Shown here: positions 1-8,664 of the stretch, piece by piece | Layout of the letters: each line of letters begins with the position of its first letter | Position numbering within the stretch: the first letter of the stretch is position 1 | Source: Shewanella electrodiphila | GTDB taxonomy: Bacteria; Pseudomonadota; Gammaproteobacteria; Enterobacterales; Shewanellaceae | Reading direction: 5' to 3' | DNA: 64,000 nt | Assembly: GCF_023283985.1 (NCBI RefSeq) | Contig: NZ_JAKIKU010000005.1 | Coordinates: 124,001-188,000, forward strand | The notes under the pieces: generated by a model | The model's database searches: none | The model's input: only the letters and a program-made list of their open reading frames with translations | What the model was told of the DNA's origin: nothing | Translations under genes and position numbers: made by a program

Positions 1-65
1 TGTAAGAAGCACCTTTTTAAAGGGACGTGCATTTTTAAAAAAGTGGAATAAGTTCAGAACGTAAA

Positions 66-97
66 AAGCCCGCTGTTAAAAACAGCGGGCTTTTTTA
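66..97. terminator. bidirectional rho-independent terminator
   Basis: A perfect 10-bp stem (gcccgctgtt / aacagcgggc) with an AAA loop is flanked by an A run on the left and a T run on the right. It lies just beyond the 3' end of hppD and can serve genes converging from both sides. Confidence 0.9.
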
Positions 98-131
98 TTT
101 ACCAAGAATAAGGCTTCATTAGCCGTATTCG

Positions 132-1172
132 TTAAAGCACACCACGTTTCATTTGGTCACGTTCAATAGACTCAAATAACGCTTTGAAGTTACCTTCACC
201 AAATCCTAAGTTATTCTTACGTTGAATAATTTCAATGAAAATAGGACCAAATAAGTTTTTGGTGAAAATTTGTAATAAGTAACCATCGTCATCACCATCG
301 ACTAAGATTTGGTGATGCTTAATACGGTCATGATCTTCAGTCACTTGTGGCAACTTATCGAAAATGGTGTCGTAATATTCAGGAATAATATCTAGCGTCT
401 TAATTGCAGTGCCTTCCATTGCGTCTAATGAACCTACGATATCGCGGCTTCTAAATGCTAAATGTTGTACACCTGGGCCGTTATACTCGCCTAAGTATTC
501 ATCAATTTGGTTGTTATTGTTGCCTTTACCTTCATTGATTGGAATGCAGAAACTGCCATCTGGAGAGCGAAGCGCATAAGATACCAATGCGGTTTGTGCG
601 CCGCTGATGTCAAAGTAGCGCACTTCAGTAAAGGCAAAAATGTCTTTATAAAAGTTAGCCCATTTTTCCATGGTGCCTTTGTAAACGTTGTTGGTTAAGT
701 GATCGACTTCCATAAAGCCTTTCTCTTCAACAATCATTGGCTCTGCTAAGTCTTCAAAATCATTGATGTAGATATTTTGCGCTTCACCGAATACGTCGAT
801 GAAATAAATTAAGCTGTCACCGATGCCGTAAATTGCAGGGTATGCCATGTCTTTTGCTGCATCATCAGCAGGTTTTGCACCACGAGCAACGGCTTCGTTA
901 AATGCAAACTCAGCATCTTCAACACGCCAGCCCATAGAACAAATTGCAGGTCCATGAGACTTAGCAAAATCAGCAGAGAAACCTTGCTTAGATTTGTTCA
1001 GTAAGAAATTAATATCGTTTTGTTTGTAATAAACAATATCGTTCGCTTTTGCTTTTTTAAGCATAGAAAAACCGAAGTCAATAAACACTTGATGCATAAA
1101 ATCAGTGTCAGGGCTGGCAAATTCTGTAAATTCAATGCCTAAAAGACCAAGTGGGTTTGTTTCGCTCGCCAT
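132..1172 (-). CDS. hppD: 4-hydroxyphenylpyruvate dioxygenase
   Basis: Fe(II) dioxygenase converting 4-hydroxyphenylpyruvate to homogentisate, the second step of tyrosine catabolism. It is 346 aa, the usual bacterial length. The three expected metal ligands are visible: His in the VDHLTNNV segment, His in GPGVQHLAF, and Glu in FIEIIQR. The C-terminus GNFKALFESIERDQMKRGVL is the family signature. I chose the ATG at 1172 because AAGGA lies 7 nt upstream; the open frame extends 12 codons further without a better signal. It is 82 bp downstream of hmgA on the same strand, so the two are probably co-transcribed. Confidence 0.95.
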   Translation of the reverse strand: MASETNPLGLLGIEFTEFASPDTDFMHQVFIDFGFSMLKKAKANDIVYYKQNDINFLLNKSKQGFSADFAKSHGPAICSMGWRVEDAEFAFNEAVARGAKPADDAAKDMAYPAIYGIGDSLIYFIDVFGEAQNIYINDFEDLAEPMIVEEKGFMEVDHLTNNVYKGTMEKWANFYKDIFAFTEVRYFDISGAQTALVSYALRSPDGSFCIPINEGKGNNNNQIDEYLGEYNGPGVQHLAFRSRDIVGSLDAMEGTAIKTLDIIPEYYDTIFDKLPQVTEDHDRIKHHQILVDGDDDGYLLQIFTKNLFGPIFIEIIQRKNNLGFGEGNFKALFESIERDQMKRGVL

Positions 1173-1254
1173 TGTGTTTTCCTTAATTTTATTTGCTTTG
1201 AGCGTCACTCTTTGGTGACGTTTAAACTGAGTACAGGTGAATCAAATTTTGTTG

Positions 1255-2415
1255 TTATGATTCAATCCATGAACGGTTGTAATCATCACTCATGCAGTTT
1301 TTTACATGAGCGGTTAATTTAAGTGGTGCAAAGGTATCTACCATTACCGCATATTCGTAGGTTTCTGTTTTGCCGATTGATGCTTCGGTTTTTCCTGGTT
1401 GCGGCCCATGAGGCACACCTTTTTGATGCAGGGTCATATAACCGGCTTCAATCCCTGTACGGCTCATGAAATCGCCATCAACGTAATATAGGACTTCGTC
1501 ACTATCGATATTGTTGTGGTAATAAGGCGCTGGAATAGATTGAGGGTGGAAGTCATAAAGCCGTGGCACAAAGTTGCATACTACAAAGTTGTTAGCTGTG
1601 AATACGATATGGTCAGAAGGCGGTAAATGAATTTTGCCGACCTTAGGAGCATACTCGGTGATATTAAATGCCCACGGGTAAACACAACCGTCCCAGCCAA
1701 CAAGATCAAATGGGTGCCACTCTAGTGTTGTCACTTGATATTTATCACCAAACTTACTCACTAGCGGAAACTCACCTTGTTCAACAACGGCTTCAGTTAA
1801 TACAGGTGTTCTAAAGTCGCGCTCGCAATAAGGCGCAGACTCAAGCATCTGCCCGTATTCATTTCTAAAATGCTTAGGCACTTCAACCATTGAGAATGAC
1901 TCAATGACAAACAAGCGAACGTTGGCGTAATCATCAAACTTAAGTTGATAAGTCGTACCGCGTGGGATAATTAAATAGTCCCATTGCTTAACTTCAAGTT
2001 CGCCATACTCACTGAGCAATTTACCCGAACCATTGTGAATAAAGACAATTTCGTCTGCATAAGCATTACGATAAAACTCAGCGGTATCTTCAGAGACTTT
2101 TGCGGTGTACATAGCGACATCGCTATTAAAGAATATTTTATTACGGGCACTAAAAAAGTTGCCTTCACAATCAGCTTGGCGTGAGTCCAGCTTGTAGTTT
2201 TGGATTAATGAATCCTGCCAAGTTTCACCATGGTCAACTGAGTAAGGTGCAACAGCCAGTGCTTTAGTTGGCATGTTGTGATGATATTTGTTGGAGTAAA
2301 TATTAGAAAAACCGTGAGTTGAAAATAATTCCTCACGATATAACTCGCCCGATTCTTTTTCGAAAGCGATATGACGTTTAGCAGGTATCTGACCTTGCTG
2401 AACATATACAGGCAT
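1255..2415 (-). CDS. hmgA: homogentisate 1,2-dioxygenase
   Basis: Opens the homogentisate ring to maleylacetoacetate, following HppD. The protein is 386 aa, shorter than the roughly 440 aa eukaryotic enzymes, as in many gamma-proteobacteria. The C-terminal cupin keeps the iron ligands: His and Glu in YYHNNIDSDEVLYYVDG and His in GVPHGPQPG. The start ATG at 2415 is preceded by an AAGGAG-type site. It is first in the hmgA-hppD pair and divergent from a LysR gene, the usual arrangement for a locally controlled catabolic operon. No maleylacetoacetate isomerase or fumarylacetoacetase gene is visible here. Confidence 0.95.
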   Translation of the reverse strand: MPVYVQQGQIPAKRHIAFEKESGELYREELFSTHGFSNIYSNKYHHNMPTKALAVAPYSVDHGETWQDSLIQNYKLDSRQADCEGNFFSARNKIFFNSDVAMYTAKVSEDTAEFYRNAYADEIVFIHNGSGKLLSEYGELEVKQWDYLIIPRGTTYQLKFDDYANVRLFVIESFSMVEVPKHFRNEYGQMLESAPYCERDFRTPVLTEAVVEQGEFPLVSKFGDKYQVTTLEWHPFDLVGWDGCVYPWAFNITEYAPKVGKIHLPPSDHIVFTANNFVVCNFVPRLYDFHPQSIPAPYYHNNIDSDEVLYYVDGDFMSRTGIEAGYMTLHQKGVPHGPQPGKTEASIGKTETYEYAVMVDTFAPLKLTAHVKNCMSDDYNRSWIES

Positions 2416-2654
2416 ACTGACTCCTTAAGCTAATTTACTCTTTAAATGGTATTTAATTTGATACTGGCGCTGTTTTTGTTGGTGTTTTCTAGCGCAATAA
2501 AATCAAACACTTTGTGATCTAGTTATCAATTTAGTTGCTAGAATGGACAAAAAAAAGAATAATAAACCACGTAACTTAATCAATTTTTTAGATGGTATTG
2601 GTTTGTTTACAATAGTGTCACAGCAATTGGACAGAGCTTGCGAGAGGGTAAAAA

Positions 2655-3548
2655 ATGAAAATTGATGTAGAAGCCTTTAATGTTCTGCAAGTGCTTGTTG
2701 AAGAAGGAAGTTTTTCTAAAGCGTCAGAGCGATTACACAAAGCACAGTCAGCGGTAAGCTATCAAGTTAAAAAGCTTGAGCAGCATTTAGGGGTGCAATT
2801 ATTTAATCGAGATCAATACCGTGCTGAGTTAACCCCTGAAGGCAAAGTCATTTTGGCTGAAGGACAGCGATTACTGCAGCATTTATCGAATATTGAACAT
2901 TTGGCCAGCCGATTTAGTGAAGGATGGGAGCCAAAGCTTGAGTTGGTCATTGATGGCGCTTTACCGATGGAGCCCATCATGACCGCGCTTAAGCGTATGT
3001 CTGAGAATAATGTTCCTACTAAAGTGCAGCTGAATATGGAGTTCTTAGGCGGGGTTCAGCATCGATTTGAGCGTGATAAAGCTGATTTAATGTTGGTCAA
3101 AGATTATGTTGCTGCGCCATATTTCTCTGCAAAACAATTACCCACAGTGACCAGCATTTTAGTGTGTTCAGCGCAGCATCCTTTAGCCACCATGTCATCG
3201 GTGAGTTTATCTGAATTGCAGCAACATGTTGAACTGACCATCGAAGATTCTGCACCGACAAAACAGCGAGATGAGTTACAATTTGGTGGCGATAAAGTGT
3301 TTTATTTATCAGGGTTTATCATGAAGAAGAATGCGTTACTAAAAGGATTAGGCTTTGGCTGGATGCCAGAATATTTGATTGCTGAAGAGCTCGACAGCAC
3401 TCAGCTAGCGATTGTTGATTTTGTTGGTGGTCATCGTTTTCGTTTCACACCGCAGTTAGTGTCGACACTTGAGCGACCATTAGGCCGAGCAGGGCAGTTA
3501 TTCACAGATTTAATTTTAGAAGAATTCGCTTTGTTTGATGAAAGCTAG
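2655..3548 (+). CDS. LysR-family transcriptional regulator
   Basis: 297 aa with the N-terminal winged helix-turn-helix typical of LysR proteins (about residues 5-64: GSFSKASERLHKAQSAVSYQ, then LEQHLGVQLFNR) and a periplasmic-binding-like effector domain from about residue 90. It is divergent from hmgA across a 239-bp gap, so control of tyrosine degradation is an attractive inference, but no effector can be read from the sequence. The EVE-domain gene follows after 17 bp, probably in the same transcript. Confidence 0.9.
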   Translation: MKIDVEAFNVLQVLVEEGSFSKASERLHKAQSAVSYQVKKLEQHLGVQLFNRDQYRAELTPEGKVILAEGQRLLQHLSNIEHLASRFSEGWEPKLELVIDGALPMEPIMTALKRMSENNVPTKVQLNMEFLGGVQHRFERDKADLMLVKDYVAAPYFSAKQLPTVTSILVCSAQHPLATMSSVSLSELQQHVELTIEDSAPTKQRDELQFGGDKVFYLSGFIMKKNALLKGLGFGWMPEYLIAEELDSTQLAIVDFVGGHRFRFTPQLVSTLERPLGRAGQLFTDLILEEFALFDES

Positions 3549-3565
3549 AAAAATAGGAACGAGAT

Positions 3566-4024
3566 ATGGCTTATTGGTTAATGAAATCTGAACCTGATGA
3601 GTTCAGTATTGATGATTTACAGCAATGCAAAAATAAAACAGAAACTTGGGATGGGATCAGAAACTATCAAGCTCGTAATTTTTTACGGGATAAAGTAAAG
3701 CTCGGCGATACAGTCTTTTTTTATCATTCAAGCTGTAAAGTGCCAGGCATAGTGGGTTTAGCAACAGTATCATCAGAGCCTTATATTGACCAAAGTGCTT
3801 TTGATCAAACTTCAACCTACTTTGATGCTAAATCTTCCATTGATAATCCACGCTGGGTAGCAGTAGATTTAACCTATAAATCAAAATTTAAACGCATCAT
3901 TACGCTGGCTGAATTAAAAGCAGATCCTAATCTGGCTAAAATGCTATTAGTCAGCAAGGGAGCAAGACTTAGTGTACAACCTGTCACTCAGCAAGAGTTT
4001 GATTACATATTGTCCCTTGAGTAA
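3566..4024 (+). CDS. EVE domain-containing protein
   Basis: 152 aa starting MAYWLMKSEPDEFSIDDL, the hallmark of the EVE/PUA-like fold (thymocyte nuclear protein 1 family), with TWDGIRNYQARNFLR and the FYHSS segment following. EVE domains bind modified bases in nucleic acids; the substrate of the stand-alone bacterial protein is not established. It follows the LysR gene by 17 bp and is followed by a strong palindromic terminator. Confidence 0.92.
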   Translation: MAYWLMKSEPDEFSIDDLQQCKNKTETWDGIRNYQARNFLRDKVKLGDTVFFYHSSCKVPGIVGLATVSSEPYIDQSAFDQTSTYFDAKSSIDNPRWVAVDLTYKSKFKRIITLAELKADPNLAKMLLVSKGARLSVQPVTQQEFDYILSLE

Positions 4025-4077
4025 AGGTCTTAAAATTGCGATTCCTATTATTAATATCAGTTATAAAAGTGGATACC

Positions 4078-4106
4078 AAAAAGGAACTCAATTGAGTTCC
4101 TTTTTG
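4078..4106. terminator. palindromic terminator after EVE gene
   Basis: Perfect palindrome ggaactcaattgagttcc bounded by AAAAA and TTTTT, about 55 bp after the EVE stop codon. It could end transcription in either direction. Confidence 0.85.
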
Positions 4107-4115
4107 GTAAGTGTC

Positions 4116-4260
4116 TAGGGCCTGTTGATCGTTTTTACTGCGTTATCGACTTTTTATGTAGAATAAGCTTTTTATGAAGAACTACACCACAAAGTCTCTG
4201 CCTTGTACAAATGACCAACAATTCGCTGCAAAAACAACCTCAAAAGTTCAACAGGCCCTA
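4116..4260. mobile_element. MITE-like palindromic element (about 145 bp)
   Basis: The element is bounded by 13-bp inverted ends: tagggcctgttga on the left and tcaacaggcccta on the right. The similarity continues less perfectly inward. It has no ORF and a size typical of a non-autonomous MITE. The outermost TA on each side could be a TA target duplication. It sits between a terminator and the yccF 3' end, where it disrupts nothing. Confidence 0.7.
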
Positions 4261-4320
4261 TCTATACGCTTGATGCCATCCGCATTGTGTTGTTTCAGTT
4301 AGTCACTCTTTTTAGCTAGA

Positions 4321-4734
4321 TTAGTAACTTTCTTTAGCTACAATTGTTTGGCCGATAGGCGTGAGGCTTAATAGTGCTAATTTGACATGTTGTATCGCAA
4401 ACGGAATACCGATAATAGTCACAAAACAAGCCAGAGCATGGGTAAGGTGACCAATAGCTAACCAAATACCACAGAATAAGAACCAAATAACATTACCGAC
4501 CATACCTAATGGGCCCGTACCAAAGTCTTCAATTCCTGATAAATGTTTGCGATTGACATTTTCTTGTCCAAAAGGCCAAAAAGCCATTTCGCCAATCACA
4601 AAGCAAGCACGTCCAAAAGGAATACCAACAATACTGATAAAACATAATAGCCCTGCTAACCACCACGCAAGTCCCATTACAAACCCGCCCATGATGAACC
4701 ACGCAATATTAAATATTAATCTCAACACTGACAT
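4321..4734 (-). CDS. yccF: YccF family inner-membrane protein
   Basis: 137 aa with several hydrophobic segments (about residues 8-40, 75-100 and 100-125) and duplicated IxGIPFG/IIGIPFA motifs, which mark the two YccF domains. GNVIWFLFCGIWLAIGH is also characteristic. It is an inner-membrane protein of unknown biochemical role. The start at 4734 fits E. coli YccF. It appears monocistronic. Confidence 0.9.
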   Translation of the reverse strand: MSVLRLIFNIAWFIMGGFVMGLAWWLAGLLCFISIVGIPFGRACFVIGEMAFWPFGQENVNRKHLSGIEDFGTGPLGMVGNVIWFLFCGIWLAIGHLTHALACFVTIIGIPFAIQHVKLALLSLTPIGQTIVAKESY

Positions 4735-5035
4735 TGATAATCCCTTAGTTTCGAATGAATAAAATTGTTAAGTCTTTTTTAAGTCTTATGTTTAGATAGC
4801 TAGAAATGTGCCAATAATTTTTCATTGCTTATATTTTAAAGTGGGAGTTATCTTAGTTTATGTTTTATATCGATTTTATTCATTTATGCAGCTTGACCTT
4901 ATCAAACAAATATATCCAACAAGGCTCATGGAATGTTATTGAATACGTTCTAGGATAAGTTCGAGATAGCGGTTCTCACTAATTTTTAGGTAAAATAGTC
5001 ATTAAGGTTTTTAATCATTGAATAAGTGAATCATT
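4735..5035. other. intergenic region yccF / PLP-enzyme gene
   Basis: A 301-bp AT-rich gap between divergent genes that presumably holds both promoters. I see no repeat, convincing small ORF or operator in it. Confidence 0.5.
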
Positions 5036-5983
5036 ATGTTTGCGCCCACGCCCGTCGAGACCATGACATTTGCGCAGCGAGAAATATTTGTTAAACGTGA
5101 CGACCTGATCCATCCAGACTTTAGTGGCAACAAAGCCCGCAAGTTTCAGTATTTTCTTGAAAAAGAATATCCTGAAATCACTAAGCTGGTGGGTTATGGT
5201 TCTGCGCAAGCCAACTCTTTGCATTCGCTTGCTGTGTTGGCAAAAATGCGCGGCTGGCAGTTGGATTATTATGTTGACCATATCGCCAATTACTTACAGC
5301 AAAACCCACAAGGTAATTATTTGGCGGCACTTGAGAATGGTGCCAATATCATCGAAAAGCCTGAGCATGTCACTGAAAGCATTGATAGCTATGTGACAGA
5401 GCTTGCCAAATCAGCGTTAGACAATGAATTGTATATTCCAGAGGGCGGTCGCTGTGAGTATGCCGCTATTGGCCTTGAACAACTAGGTCAACAAATTCTC
5501 GACTGGATACATGAAAAACACTATTCAACCCTAAACCTATTTTTACCATCAGGCACTGGCACCACAGCATTATTCTTACAACGCTTCTTTAAGATAAAGC
5601 GATTTGAGCATGAAGATTTACCAGAAGTGAATGTACTGACTTGCAGCTGCGTTGGTGGTGATGATTACCTAAGGTTGCAGTTCAATCAGTTAAGCGAAAA
5701 TGCGCTTCATCACCCACGTATTATCTCTAATGGCAATAAATATCACTTTGGAAAGTTAAAACGTGAGTGTTATGAGATGTGGCAGCGCGTGTGTGCAAGT
5801 GGCATTGAATTTGAGCTGCTATACGATCCTGTGGGTTTTATTATGCTTGAACATTTTTTTACGCAATCAAGTACCGTGGATAATATAGATAACACTGCGC
5901 CGCTAATGTATTTGCATCAAGGTGGCGTGTTAGGTAATCCAAGCATGTTAGCCAGGTATCAACGCAAGTATCAGGCAAAGTAA
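5036..5983 (+). CDS. ACC deaminase / D-cysteine desulfhydrase family PLP enzyme
   Basis: 315 aa fold-type II PLP enzyme. The Schiff-base lysine motif SGNKARKFQYF is at about residues 28-38 and the phosphate-binding glycine loop LPSGTGTTALF at about 178-188. The C-terminal HQGGVLGNPSML also matches this family. Members deaminate 1-aminocyclopropane-1-carboxylate or desulfhydrate D-cysteine; which applies here cannot be told from sequence alone. The ribosome-binding site is weak. Confidence 0.85.
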   Translation: MFAPTPVETMTFAQREIFVKRDDLIHPDFSGNKARKFQYFLEKEYPEITKLVGYGSAQANSLHSLAVLAKMRGWQLDYYVDHIANYLQQNPQGNYLAALENGANIIEKPEHVTESIDSYVTELAKSALDNELYIPEGGRCEYAAIGLEQLGQQILDWIHEKHYSTLNLFLPSGTGTTALFLQRFFKIKRFEHEDLPEVNVLTCSCVGGDDYLRLQFNQLSENALHHPRIISNGNKYHFGKLKRECYEMWQRVCASGIEFELLYDPVGFIMLEHFFTQSSTVDNIDNTAPLMYLHQGGVLGNPSMLARYQRKYQAK

Positions 5984-6011
5984 CATCGGAAGTATCAGGC
6001 AAAGTAACACT
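5967..6011 (+). repeat. short direct duplication across the stop codon
   Basis: A stretch of about 21 bases (aagtatcaggcaaagtaac plus two) at the end of the PLP-enzyme gene is repeated once after a 3-bp spacer. The first copy contains the stop codon, so the second lies outside the gene. Confidence 0.75.
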
Positions 6012-6161
6012 CAAATAAGACTGATGAGGAAGTATGTCAGTTCAGGTTTTGTATTTATCGTTATTTATATTTTGGTGGGGTATTGTGCGTAAAACTGAAA
6101 TTGACAAACTAGGTAAGTGATTCTGAGAACAGGTTAGTGGTTCGAGAGAGGGTTCTTTTCA

Positions 6162-6260
6162 TATTGCTCAGTTCTAATAAACGTCCGGTAATGTGTGAGA
6201 GGAAATACCGAGAAGCGATGTTTATTGAGTAACTGAGCAAATGAATAACGCAAGCGTTAT
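6162..6260. other. structured inverted-repeat element
   Basis: Arms ttgctcagtt..aataaac (6164-6182) and gtttatt..aactgagcaa (6220-6240) can form a long stem. It encloses a second small hairpin, cggta/taccg (6186-6210). A separate hairpin, ataacgcaagcgttat (6245-6260), follows directly. There is no ORF. It may be a structured RNA or a palindromic repeat. Confidence 0.6.
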
Positions 6261-6268
6261 AGAAAGTG

Positions 6269-6442
6269 TTACTTGTTAGCCGTAATCAACCATTTCATAA
6301 ATTTTAACGCTTCAGTGCGCTTTGAAAAAGTTGTTTTAGTTTTACCTTGGCTGTCAGTAAAAGCTATTGAGTTTTTGTTTGATGATATTGAGTTTACAGG
6401 GAAATTAACTGTAATTTCATGACCATTAATGTTGTATGACAT
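6269..6442 (-). CDS. small hypothetical protein (57 aa)
   Basis: Encodes MSYNINGHEITVNFPVNS followed by a Lys/Thr-rich C-terminal half. I chose the ATG at 6442 because AAGGAG lies 8 nt upstream; a GTG three codons earlier has no such spacing. The protein is soluble-looking, with alternating hydrophobic residues suggesting a short beta sheet. I do not recognise the family. The strong ribosome-binding site and ordinary codon use favour a real gene. Confidence 0.6.
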   Translation of the reverse strand: MSYNINGHEITVNFPVNSISSNKNSIAFTDSQGKTKTTFSKRTEALKFMKWLITANK

Positions 6443-6451
6443 GTGCCACAC

Positions 6452-7028
6452 TCCTTGTTTAAAATTTCACCTAATGGTGAGTAAGTAATAACAATAAATA
6501 TCCTTAAGCAGTTGTGTTGCGTAAGTTTCTTTGTGTATTGGTTTAGTTTTGTCTGCTTAAGTTAATTGTGTTCATTACACTTACAAGTAGGCTTAAATTG
6601 ATTAATTGTTTTAATCGCCAACATACTTGCTTTGAATAGTTGAACATAGCCATATGACAAACTAATGACAATTATCGACAATGTTGAACTTTGCAAAATG
6701 ACTTGTAGTGTGGGTTTACTGGTGCAGTTATATGACTAACAGAAGGGTAAACGAATAAATACAAGTTAACTTAATAACATAACGGATAATATGCGTATAT
6801 TTTTTATATAGCAATACATTTTTTTCAAAATAGAACAGTTTCAGACTAAAAGGTGAACTAATCAGTGTTTTTTCGGGGATAAATTCACCGAAAAATGTAA
6901 AACAACAGCAATAGTTACCAAACACTATATTTGTCGATAACTATCGCTGTGCTTTTACTGTAAATGATTTGGTGTAAATAACTCACAGTGCTTAATTCAT
7001 TTAAGCAAATTACTGGTTCTATCTCGCT
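6452..7028. other. AT-rich intergenic region
   Basis: About 580 bp between the small ORF and chrR. It is very AT-rich. A 65-codon frame on the minus strand (6728-6925) is rich in Phe, Tyr and Leu and has no ribosome-binding site, so I do not call it. Confidence 0.5.
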
Positions 7029-7739
7029 TTAGTAAATCAACTCACCGATAGGGTTGAGCAACTTGCTAATGCCTTTGGTGAAATACAAAGGTGCATCTAC
7101 AACGGTATAACATAAACAACCTTCTACTGTTTTAGGGCTGTGTTCATGTTCGCCATTAAGTAAAATGAAATCGCCTGCAGTGTAAGTGTTGTATTCATCA
7201 CTGAACTCGCCAGCTAACAACAAGGTTAACTCTTCACCTTTGTGGCTGTGTTGTGGTATCTCGCCATTTTCAGCAATGTGTAGCAAACTAGCACGAGCTT
7301 GATTTTCACCAGTGTCTAAGCGTAAACGACTGACTTTGCCAATTCCTTGCCAGTGATTAACCACTTGCTGCCTGAATGCGCGGGGTAAGGTGTAATCCTG
7401 CCCTTTAACATTGGTACTGATATTTGCCGAAGCGCTTATGTTTTCTGAAGCACCTATAGTCGCTGCTGGAGCGTTATCAAGTACGCTATCGTCTGACATC
7501 ATATCAGCTAGCAATGCTTCAAGATCTGCATCTAATGCCGCGTTCATTTGAGTGTTATCAGTTGATACCTGTGACATCGCAAAATTTTCATCAGACGCCG
7601 CTAATGTTAGTGCAGTGACTTTTTCAGTACATTCAGCACAAAGTTCACAGTGGGCTGAAACAGCAATTGAAAGAGATAAAGGAAGCTCGCCTTTTGCATG
7701 GAGTGTTAACAAGTCCTGATTGGGGTGATACTTAATCAT
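7029..7739 (-). CDS. chrR: ChrR-type anti-sigma factor with cupin domain
   Basis: 236 aa. The N-terminal zinc-binding anti-sigma domain has His and Cys ligands (MIKYHPNQDLLTLHAKGEL, then SAHCELCAEC). A variable linker follows, then a C-terminal cupin (HSHKGEELTLLLAGEFSDE, EHEHSPKT). In the ECF11/ChrR family the N-terminal domain holds the sigma factor and the cupin is needed for the response to singlet oxygen. Its ATG overlaps the sigma-factor stop codon by 8 nt, so the two are translationally coupled. The linker of roughly 55 residues is longer than in the Rhodobacter protein. Confidence 0.92.
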   Translation of the reverse strand: MIKYHPNQDLLTLHAKGELPLSLSIAVSAHCELCAECTEKVTALTLAASDENFAMSQVSTDNTQMNAALDADLEALLADMMSDDSVLDNAPAATIGASENISASANISTNVKGQDYTLPRAFRQQVVNHWQGIGKVSRLRLDTGENQARASLLHIAENGEIPQHSHKGEELTLLLAGEFSDEYNTYTAGDFILLNGEHEHSPKTVEGCLCYTVVDAPLYFTKGISKLLNPIGELIY

Positions 7740-8382
7740 AATGTTTCTCCATGAAGCCTTTTAACTTTTCTAAACCGAGTCTTAATCTTGATTTTACCGT
7801 ACCAATGGGCACTTTAAGTTTGTCTGCAAGCTCTTGTTGAGTCAGCTCTTGCATATAGATCCCTTGTACCACTTGTTTTTGAAGTGGTGGCAAGTCATCA
7901 ACGTGTTTGAGTAATGTCGCTGAAAGTTTAAAGTCGTTATCTGTTTCATCGCTTTCATCTGATTCGAACAAAGGCCAAATGTCATCACCATAAGCATCTT
8001 CACGGTTATTTTGCACTTTACGCAGCATATCAAAGCACTGATTTCTCATTACAGTAAACACCCAGGTACTTACGGCTGCTTTGTCTGCATTATATAGATG
8101 TGCTTTGGTCCACACACGAGTCATGGTTTCTTGAACCAAGTCCATTGCTAGACCTTGTTGACTTAACCTCTGCATACCGAATGCACGGATCTTAGGAGAA
8201 AAGTGTGCAAACAATTTTGCAAACGCAGCTTTGCTGCGATCATTAGCGACTTGCATCATAAGTTCTGCAAGGTACTGCGCTTCGTTGTCACTAGAATCGT
8301 TTGTGGTCATGGCACTATTATTTTTAGATAACATACCTTTATCATAACGATTTTGTGGCGTTTGTGATTGAAAATTTTCCAT
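7732..8382 (-). CDS. rpoE: ECF (RpoE-ChrR / ECF11 type) RNA polymerase sigma factor
   Basis: 216 aa sigma-70 family factor. Region 2 (about residues 55-120) includes LVQETMTRVWTKAHLYNADK and AVSTWVFTVMRNQCFDMLRK. Region 4 (about 165-210) includes LTQQELADKLKVPIGTVKSR. It pairs with ChrR downstream, which identifies it as the ECF11 type that controls photo-oxidative stress genes. The first 30 residues are unusually polar and may be untranslated: internal ATGs at residues 17 and 25 are alternative starts, and no candidate has a strong ribosome-binding site. An ECF11-like promoter lies 112 bp upstream of the first ATG. Confidence 0.9.
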   Translation of the reverse strand: MENFQSQTPQNRYDKGMLSKNNSAMTTNDSSDNEAQYLAELMMQVANDRSKAAFAKLFAHFSPKIRAFGMQRLSQQGLAMDLVQETMTRVWTKAHLYNADKAAVSTWVFTVMRNQCFDMLRKVQNNREDAYGDDIWPLFESDESDETDNDFKLSATLLKHVDDLPPLQKQVVQGIYMQELTQQELADKLKVPIGTVKSRLRLGLEKLKGFMEKHYD

Positions 8383-8493
8383 TTATTTTCACTCGCGTCT
8401 ACAAATGAAGTCTTATAAATAAACTTCGAAAAATACAGATGTTCACTTTTCTTTTGAGATGATTAAAACGGTGAACATGCGACTTGAATATTG

Positions 8494-8520
8494 ATACGCA
8501 AACCAGAATAGAAAAGATCA
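8494..8520 (-). promoter_or_regulatory. ECF11-type promoter of the sigma-chrR operon
   Basis: Read on the minus strand, TGATC (8516-8520), a 17-bp spacer and CGTAT (8494-8498). This matches the known RpoE-ChrR consensus TGATC-N17/18-CGTA and implies autoregulation. Confidence 0.75.
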
Positions 8521-8639
8521 TAAATTTATTAAATTTTGTTGAACTTGTTTTGTTATGAGCTTAATCGGGTTTTGGAGGGTGAAAAAAAGGGAGTGAGGTA
8601 ATGAGTCAATGTCGTACTCATGGCATGATGAATAAACCA

Positions 8640-8664
8640 AGCATCATTACTTAATGATGCTTGT
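8640..8664 (-). terminator. hairpin overlapping the 3' end of the Lon-N gene
   Basis: Inverted repeat aagcatcatta / taatgatgctt straddles the last codons and stop of the upstream minus-strand gene. There is only a short T-rich tail, so termination is plausible but not certain. Confidence 0.5.

Noticed and set aside
2416..2654. LysR operator (T-N11-A) in the hmgA/LysR gap
   Set aside because: Several weak matches occur in AT-rich sequence; none is better than chance.
6728..6925. 65-codon minus-strand frame in the chrR upstream gap
   Set aside because: AT-rich composition gives Phe/Tyr/Leu-heavy translation, and there is no ribosome-binding site.
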